Shown here: positions 36,208 through 44,164 of the stretch, piece by piece | Layout: each line of letters starts with the position of its first letter | Numbering within the stretch: position 1 is the stretch's first letter | From: Biomphalaria glabrata | Taxonomy: Eukaryota > Mollusca > Gastropoda > Planorbidae | Length of the DNA: 64,000 nucleotides | Direction of reading: 5' to 3' | NCBI RefSeq assembly: GCF_947242115.1 | Contig: NC_074726.1 | Coordinates: 8,954,270 to 9,018,269 of the forward strand | The notes under the pieces: model-generated | What the model saw: the letters and a program-made list of their open reading frames with translations, nothing else | Database searches by the model: none | What the model was told of the DNA's origin: nothing | Program-made: the position numbers and the translations under genes

Positions 36208-37410
36208 TGTGCTAATATTATATGGTATTACGTCATTGTTGGTTGTTTATGTTTTGTGCGAAAGCAAAAGGATTCAGAGCATACAAAAGTGGGAAAGATC
36301 CCTATCTCGTTAAGCTCGAGTATAGAAATACTCCGATAAGTGGACTGCCGTATTCACCATCAAAACTGCTGACGAGTAGAAGACTCAGGGAATCATTCCA
36401 ATTGATCACAAACTATTGAAACCATCGGTAGCTGAAAATGCAGAGACATTACTCAACGAACGACAGATAAAAAGCTAAGTGAAATACGATGCAAAAGCTA
36501 GACTACCTAAAGATTATTCTGTCGGAGAGTTCGTCTAGGTCAAACATGGCAGAAAGCAGTTGTCATAAAAAAACATTCAGCACCCAGATCTTACATCATA
36601 AAGACAAACGATGGGAAAACATACAGAAGAAATCAACGCTTTTTGAATAAGAGTTTCGATAAAGACATCTCTGGGTACTATGATACCGATGAAGACAATG
36701 AACTGCAAACTGCTGGAACAAACGAAACAGACAGTTATAGAACAATGTCTAGAGAACTTGTTGTGCCAGTCAAGACAACCAGAAGTGGACGAATTGTTAA
36801 AGTTCCTAGTAGACAGGGCCGGCTTTAGGCCTCTGCAGCCTATGCGGTCGCAGTGGGACCCGCGCTTTCATAGGCCACGCGCTAATTCTAAGTATTAAAT
36901 TAAACCATTATAACGTAAATAAATTGACATGGTTTTCGCGACCTCCTGATTTTCCAGGATTTGCAAATGCTAGGGCCGGCCCTGCTAGTAGATATCACTC
37001 TTAAGAACTTTAAAAGTAAAGGTGTGATAATAACTTCAAAAGGAAGGATGTGCTAATATTATATGATATTACGTCATTGTTTGTTATTTATGTTTTGTGC
37101 GAAAGCAAAAGGATTAGATAGAAATAAAAAAGGAGTTTCCATTGAATGGAGGAAAATAAATAGAGGGGTAATAACTCGAGTGTGAAGTTTAATTCTGAAA
37201 TTATAGACGCCAAACCCGAAGAATGGACTATTTTAGCATTATTAAGAATAACTTTTGGATCTGTTATACTCGATTCTGTAAATTTTGGTTCAAGGTTAAG
37301 TAGTGTAGCCACACAATACTCGCCATTTAGATCTATTATTAGTAAAGGTAACAAGATAACTGGAATTCGCTGTATATCATGCAATTGTATTCGTAGCAAC
37401 AAAGTTTAAT
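36208..37410 (+). mobile_element. Fossil Ty3/Gypsy LTR retrotransposon fragment
   Basis: The same LTR start (TGTGCTAATATTATATG) occurs at 36208 and again near 37049, the second preceded by a polypurine tract. Between them lies only the C-terminal part of an integrase-type pol region (the typical LEYRNTPISGL signature is readable). Most of the element is missing and it is broken. A hAT MITE has inserted into it. The 3' boundary is uncertain. It is old, judging by decay and by later insertion. Confidence 0.75.
36814..36984. mobile_element. hAT MITE (171 bp) inside the Gypsy fossil
   Basis: Ends CAGGGCCGGC and GCCGGCCCTG with 8-bp duplications CTAGTAGA (36806-36813, 36985-36992). The interior has GTGGGACCCGCGCTTTC. 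It is a different family from 35141 and 25473. Confidence 0.9.
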
Positions 37411-37705
37411 ATGTTAAACTAACTTTTAAAAAAACTTTGATCTCTGTGGGAAAAAATATTTTTAAAATGTCAACAAAGTCAATGTACTGATAGACCTAGA
37501 TCTAGGTTTAGTCTTTGTGATAACTTTAATCTATAAATGTTGAAAAAAAAATACACCTGTTGACACTATTTGTCAATCAAATATATTAATTTATGTATTT
37601 ACAAATTTATTTCGGACACCCATTTGGGGCCCCCCCCCTAGGTGAGGGCTCGGGGGGTTTTTAAAATCCTCCCCTCCCCATCCCCCCCCCCTAGTTACGC
37701 CACTG

Positions 37706-37768
37706 GGACTAGGAAGTAAACTAATTTTCAACTCTGAAGGAACATCCGAAACATGTAAAACAAGATTA
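37706..37768 (+). mobile_element. SINE family B 3' part
   Basis: GGACTAGGAAGTAAACTAAT, CTCTGAAGGAACATCCGAAA and CATGTAAAACAAG form the family B tail, abutting the hAT end. Confidence 0.75.
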
Positions 37769-38594
37769 TCCGTTCGGCCCTTGCCTCCCTACGGCTGATC
37801 AAACAAAAATGGTTGACAACGAATTGCTATTAACATCCGCCGAACAAATCATCTCAAAATTGTGACTGGGTTCTTATTTCTCAGTTCATCGTGTCTCACA
37901 CAAAAAGGTAAAAATGAAACTGTTTCGGAAAATAGAAAGTCTTCTTGATGACACCAACAGCATTGCACTTATCTTTACACTTATGAATCGAAGACAAAGC
38001 TGTTATTTCTGTTTATAATTTACTGGTATGTTTTACTTTTTAACCCTAACTTTGTCTTGTTTTTTTTTCCCCTTCTTTCTGTTCATCTGTGGAATTGCAG
38101 GTCCTTGGTAAACACTAATCCTTTGGCTCGAAGACATTGCCTCGTGTTAGTTAATTTATATTTTTGCATCTGTAAAACCCAGGCTAGGTGGATAGTTGAT
38201 GCTAAAGGAGTTTAGAGTTTTATATCCCGTGGGTTATGCATCTCGACTAGAGATTACAAAACAGAAATGTGATGGCATATAAGCAACTCATCATTCAAAC
38301 GTACGGTTTATATTTTTATTGTAAATGTAGTGATAATTACAACATGGCAAGTATTTCATGTGTTCAATAATAATTACTATGATAATGACGGTAAAGATGT
38401 GGTTTCTTTTGGTTAACAAAAAAACAAAAAAAAAATAGGTATGTCATTCCAAGGTTAGATCTGTACTATTCCAAGAAGTATGGACTTGGCGCTCTGGTTC
38501 AGGCATGCTCTAGTGTGCAGTGTTTCCCAAACTGGGTTCAGTGGGACCCTAGTGTTCCTCGAGGCATGAATAGGTGTTGTCCAAGCTACTAGAA

Positions 38595-38698
38595 CAGAGG
38601 TTCTCAACCTGTGGGTCGCGACCCCCTTGGGGGTCGATTGACGATTTGCCAGGGGTCGCCAAAAACCATAGAATAACTGGATTGTTTTGTCTATTCTT

Positions 38699-38735
<37 letters not shown>

Positions 38736-38803
38736 GGGGGGGTCGTGTCAGAAAGGGCAATTGTAAAAAGGGGTCGCCAAGCTGAAAAGGTTGAGAACCG
38801 CTG
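38595..38803. mobile_element. SPIN-like hAT MITE (209 bp) with perfect 8-bp duplication
   Basis: It begins CAGAGGTTCTCAACCTGTGG followed by GTCGCGACCCCCTTGGGGGTCG, and ends GGGGTCGCC...AAGGTTGAGAACCGCTG, with TACTAGAA on both sides (38587-38594, 38804-38811). These ends closely resemble the SPACE INVADERS (SPIN) hAT family as I remember it. The middle has a (GT)n run. Confidence 0.85.
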
Positions 38804-38811
38804 TACTAGAA

Positions 38812-39702
38812 TAATTAACATGAAGCCACCACGTGAATTAATAATAAAAAAAAGTGTTCCGCTCAATGGTCAGAATGTCTCCCGTTAAGAAAATAGTTTG
38901 GGAACCACAACTCTATTGTGTTCTATACGGTCTATTGGATTCAGCTCGTCAGTGGTTGTTTCAGGGAAATGGGGTTAAATAATAAGCTGCTATTTTAGGG
39001 GGAGGGGCAAGGATACATCGAATATCAAATATCTGGGGGTTGTATAGCATATATCTTCTTGTACTCCGGAGCAGAACTATTTCCTAATTAACAGAATTAA
39101 AAAAAAAAAAAACCACCATTGATTAATGTGTATCTACTTTGCTAACATTCATTAGGAATTTCTTTGTATCTTATAAAATACAGTTCTAAGTCTTCTACAT
39201 TATATTTTTCAAGTACGTAATTTTAACATTGTTTGACAGTGAATTTTTATTTCAATATCTATTTAAAAAATTTGAATTGGGCGATTTTTATTGGATAGTT
39301 TTAAAAAGAAATGGAGCTTTTGAAACATTCCGAGGAAATTTTCATTTAAAATGTAAATAACATTTGTCCACGGTATTATATTATATAACACATATGTTCA
39401 TTTCATATGAGATAAGAGGTGTTCAGTATAAAATAGAATAAAAAATCTGTGAACTTACGCGTATAATTACCATTGTGGTAGTTATACTGAAACTGTAGTA
39501 AATATATTAATGTTGTATTTTTTCTTATAAAATTAACGAGGTGTGTTATGTTTAAAATAGTGGCCACTACACAATGATAAAATTAGAATCTTAAAAATCG
39601 TTATATTGCTTATGACGTGTTCGTCTACTTTATATTTTGCGACGATTTTTTTTCATTTATTTTATACGCAATCAAGTGTGTTTGTTTTCTGGTTTTACTT
39701 AG
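38812..39702. other. Upstream region of tetraspan gene 3
   Basis: Strongly A/T-rich with no recognised exon. The acceptor just before the ATG implies the 5' UTR exon is here or further upstream. Confidence 0.4.
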
Positions 39703-42700
39703 ATGGCGAAAGTAGGCAAACCATTTAAACTAACAGTTGCCGCCCTTGCAGACATCTTTGTGGCATTTCTGTTTATTGTGATTGGTGTTGGCTCTAAGGG
39801 CTGGTTCACCCTCCCAAGTAAGTTTGGTACAGATACATGGACAGGACTTTCTGATACTTCTTGTGAGTATTGCTTTCTTATTTACGACATCTCATTACCA
39901 CTAGGTTCCTATAATTATTAATGTTATATTCTGTTAATGACATCATATCCTTAAATAGCAGAGGTGGGCAACCTTTCTGTATCGAGGGCCTATAAAAATT
40001 TTTTGGGGTAAGAGGGAGCCACATTATATATAAATATATCATGGGCGTAGTCAGGGGGGGTGGGTTTGGGGTTCAACCCCCCCCCCCCCGAAATGAAATC
40101 CCCCCCAGGGGGGGGGGGATCGGAATTTAGTTACTGATTTTTTTTTTGCTTTGATTTTGTTTATTTTAGGTGAGATTTCAATACTAAACCATCACTTGCC
40201 CTAGCACAGCAAAGGAGGTTTTGAGTTTAAAACCCCCTACCAGGGTTTTTTACAGGGGTTTTTTAGTTTAAAATCCCTACCGGGGGGGGGGGTTGAGTTT
40301 AAAACCCCCTACCAAGGGGGGTTCGAGTTTAAAACCCCCTACCATGGGTTCTCGCAGTTAAATTCCCCTTTTCTATAACATAAAACCAAAAAAAAAATGC
40401 AAACGACAATCCCCCAAATTTCACGAGCACAGTTAAGGAAGATTTTGATTTTAAACCCCCTCCAAAATTTACGCTAAACCCCCTCTTCAATATAAAAAAA
40501 GAAAACTACACACTCAAAATTCTATGAGCGTAGCCAAAGGGTTTTGAGTTTAACCCCCCCCCCTTTCAGCGGAGTTTGAAGGTAAAAAAATACCTCTTCA
40601 ATATAAGAAAAAAAAAGGTAATTAGGCACTCAAAATGCTATGAGCGTTGCCAAAAGGAGTTTTGAGTTTAAACCCCCCTTCAGAGTGGTTTGACGCTAAA
40701 AAATATCTCTGCAATATAAAAAAAAGAAAATTACACACTAAAATTATTTGAGCGTAGCCAAGACAATTGGGGGATTTGAGTTTAAATCCCTCTCCTACAG
40801 ATGGCTTTTTTTAAAGTTTAAAACCCCTCCAGATGGTTTTGAGTTTAAAATCCCCCTACAGAGCGTTTTGAGGTGGAAAACCTCTATCTTCAATATTATT
40901 CTTAAGCAAACTACAGATACTAAGTTCTATGACCCTAGCTAAATGGGGTTTTGATTTGAATTTAAGGGGAGGTATCCCTAGAGAAAATTGAGTTTTAGGT
41001 CTAGGATATCGATTTTTAACTAATAACATAATTAAGTAGATCAATCATTTTTCTTTACATTATAATCATTTTTATTGCTTAAATCTGTGTCTAAAACATG
41101 TGTTTTTAATGTTTTTGAAAGGTCTATGAGACAAAATCTTAATAAAATTTATACTTTAAACTCATTTTTCTCAAAATGTTAGTTTTTGCACATGTCATTG
41201 TGCTTTACTAGGAATTTCTCCTAAACTACTTGATAGATTTTGATGAAATTTGAAACACTTCTTAAGGACATCATTAACTTTACTCGTACAATGATTGTTT
41301 TTCAATATTTTATTTACTTTTTTTTTAAAAAGCATTTTTAATTAATATTTATCCTGTTTTTTTAGGTCTAAAAAATACTAAAAATTCAAAAATTTGTAAA
41401 AAATTTAACATACTTAAATCTTTAATTCTGACGTTGTACCAATTTAGAGGATCCTTTTTTCTTATCTTTTAATTTAATTTCATGTATTTCTAATCTATAT
41501 TTTTTACAAAATTCAGAGTTTTAATTTGTATACAATAAACAAAATGGCCGCTGTTACCATGGCAACCATCATTCAAAAAACTTTTTTTTTAGCATTATTT
41601 ATTTTAGAATATCATTATATGTTACCATAACAAATTTCAAAGGCCTAGCTTAAGAAATAACAAAAATAAGATTTTCAGGGATACCTCCCCTTAAAAAAAA
41701 ACAACATAACTCCAGAGATTTTTTAGCTTAAAACCTCCAACAGATGATTTTGACGATAAAACTTCACTTTTCGATATAAAATCTAAAGCAAACTACAGTC
41801 ACCCAATTCCAAGAGCGTATTCAAGAGAGGTTATACATTTCTACCAGTGGCGGGCTCAATTAATAAAGTGCAGTGAATAGTCAGCTGCCGAAATTGAAAA
41901 ACACTTAATGTGGCTCAACAAAGATGGCTAAGACAGATTTTAGAAGTCAGTTATAGAGATCGGGTCTAAATCAGGGAAATACTATGCCGCACTGGGAGTC
42001 GACCCCTTAGTAAGATTGTATCCGACAAAATGAATTAGGCATAAGAAGAGTTGCGATGACATTGTAGTAGAACTTAGCGCCACACATTCATGGAGGTCCT
42101 CAGAGGCTTCAGACATTACCAGTGACAGATTTTTGTGGAAACAGCTTGACGGCGAATGCGCCGAACGGCGCGGAAGGGTCTAAGTCAGTAAGAATAGCAC
42201 ATTAGGTTTTTGAAATAAAACTTTTTAATAGCAGGAAAAGGCACTGTAGATACCTCAGAATATGCATTTTGTTGGCTTTCAATATCAGAAGTAGTGCTTG
42301 GCGGCGGGGCTCCGCCCCGTGCTGAGGGAGCTCTTAGCGCTCACCAAGACCCCATTGATGGCAATGGCGGGGGGTCTACAATTTTGCCACTAACTCAAGG
42401 AAGAACCTATTCTAGGGCACAATAAACGTCTTCCGAAAGAATGATGGGTCAGAATATAATAAAGATTATATATATACACACACACACATACATACATACA
42501 TATAAATATATTTTTTTCGGGGAGGGGAGGCGAGGGGGGAGAGAAAAAAAATCCCCCCAACCCCCCCCCCCCCGAAAAAAATCCTGGCTACGCCCATGAT
42601 ATATATACACACGTACTTGCAACTTACAAAAATACCCTAGCTTTGAATAATGTCTTTTAATTTATATTTATACTTTTCATGTTGACACACTCCCAAATGA

Positions 42701-44128
42701 GGGATTGAACAAGAATTAGCCATTTCTGAAACCAATTTTACTATTTAAAAAAATTGCTATTGTCTTATTACATCACAACATTTGCAAATAATTGTTGTAC
42801 ATTTCAACCATTTCACTTGAAACAGTTTCATATTTCAGCAAAGGAAAATGTTTTCAAAAGCATGGCTGGAGAAATGGAAAAGCTTTGTTTGAAAAGATTT
42901 GACATGCACATACATGTGAAAACACTCCATTGTAATTACAATCATTAAAAACATGAAATCTGTCTACCACTCTTCATTAGAAATATTTCTAATAAAGTCA
43001 CAGTTCAATGTCCTTCAAGGAACATACAAAATTCTTCCTTGAGATTTTATACTCTTCTCATTACCTTGCTCATGCTAAGCCAGCGGATGCATCGGAATAT
43101 TTTGTTTTTAAATATTCAAGAACTTTTCGAGGCTTCCCGTAGTTAAGACTCCCTAGCTTTCATGTGTTCATTTGCTATTAATATGTAGCTTTTTTATTCA
43201 GCTTTGTGCAAACTTTCCTCTTTAGGGTTTATGGTTGGTATAACAAAGATCAAGCTCCATCATTTGTTACACTTGCTATCTCGTTTCAAGCATACCCAAA
43301 AACTCAGCACAGTGTTTCATAGCATTGAATAAATATTGGCATGAGATTGTTTCTTAGTGTGTTGAAGTATATCCTATAAGAATAGTTGTCGTTTATTTGA
43401 GTTTCAATACTTATATAGATATTTGAATTATTAAAAGAAATATTAGCATTTTTATAAGTTTATGCTGTAGGTACACCTGATTTCTGTAGGTGCCCGCAGG
43501 CCGCATAAAAAACTCTGGCGAGCCGCATGTTGCCCGCGGTTCGTAATTTGCACACCCCTGTTATGTAGGCAACATATAAGTACACTATATTACCTGAGTA
43601 TGAACAGATCATGTTTGTATAATTTCTGTTATAGTACACAACATGTGTTGTACAATCTTTGCCCATTACATACTGAACATCTGTAAGTGGACACCCTGGA
43701 CAATTATTTTTTTATGGTCATTTACCCTCATTTAACTTTTATATAAATAGTGATGTAAAAGTAGAGGCATTATATTGTGATAAATGTGCTGGCTGGCACG
43801 TGGCCAATCGTTATAGAAGGCCTCAACACTGACCAGCAACGTCGCAACCTGTGGGTTGTTTAGACCAATAGCTCATTGCCATGTACAGGCCTGTGAGGTG
43901 GCAACGAGCTATTGGCCTTAACTGCCCACAGGTTGTGACGTCGCATATAAGTGTTCAGGCCTACAATAACGATTTGCCTCGGCTGGACTCATGTGAATGA
44001 CGTCATTGAACTTCTGGAATGTATGTCAGTAAACAATAGATGACGTCATGTGCTCTTCCAGAATAGAGTCGAGCGAGACAGGCTCGTTTCTGCTAGTTTC
44101 CAGAAGGTTTTCGATAACCTTAGTAAGG

Positions 44129-44164
<36 letters not shown>

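Larger units (their letters stand above)
35141..37705 (-). mobile_element. hAT transposon, decayed, with transposase C-terminal block; host of nested insertions
   Basis: Ends CAGGGGCGTAACTAGG and ...CCTAGTTACGCCACTG are inverted repeats. On the minus strand near 35493-35550 the reading CERSFSKFKLIKKYLRAQ is the conserved hAT C-terminal dimerisation block (usually SAERSFSKLK.IK.YLRS), followed by stop-broken continuation. The right end lies in a SINE family B body. A clear 8-bp duplication was not found (ACTGACAA left, GGACTAGG right), so the two ends may belong to rearranged copies. A Ty3/Gypsy fossil occupies 36208 to about 37410. Confidence 0.75.
40040..42598. mobile_element. Unclassified TIR element nested in the hAT, with internal tandem motif
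   Basis: Ends CATGGGCGTAGTCAGG and CCTGGCTACGCCCATG (15 of 16 matching as inverted repeats) sit between ATATAT flanks. Inside, GAGCGTAGCCAA-like motifs recur (40529, 40638, 40750, and weaker at 40930 and 41812) with TTTTGAGTTTAAAACCCCCT between them, forming a degenerate array of about 110 bp period. It holds a TTAA MITE (40966-41690) and a LINE tail (41860-42200). No transposase was seen. Confidence 0.7.
39959..43560 (-). mobile_element. hAT transposon split by nested insertions, intron 1 of tetraspan gene 3
   Basis: Left end CAGAGGTGGGCAACC, right end ...GTAATTTGCACACCCCTG, with imperfect 8-bp duplications TTAAATAG / TTATGTAG. The right 0.9 kb (42660-43560) aligns with 22550-23488 of the other hAT copy, including the decayed transposase (near 43255 the TTDGA block is visible in broken form). 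A 2.56-kb element interrupts the left part at 40040-42598. Confidence 0.8.

Noticed and set aside
38455-38888. Overlapping open frames of about 100 codons
   Set aside because: They run across the SPIN-like MITE and its GT repeat.
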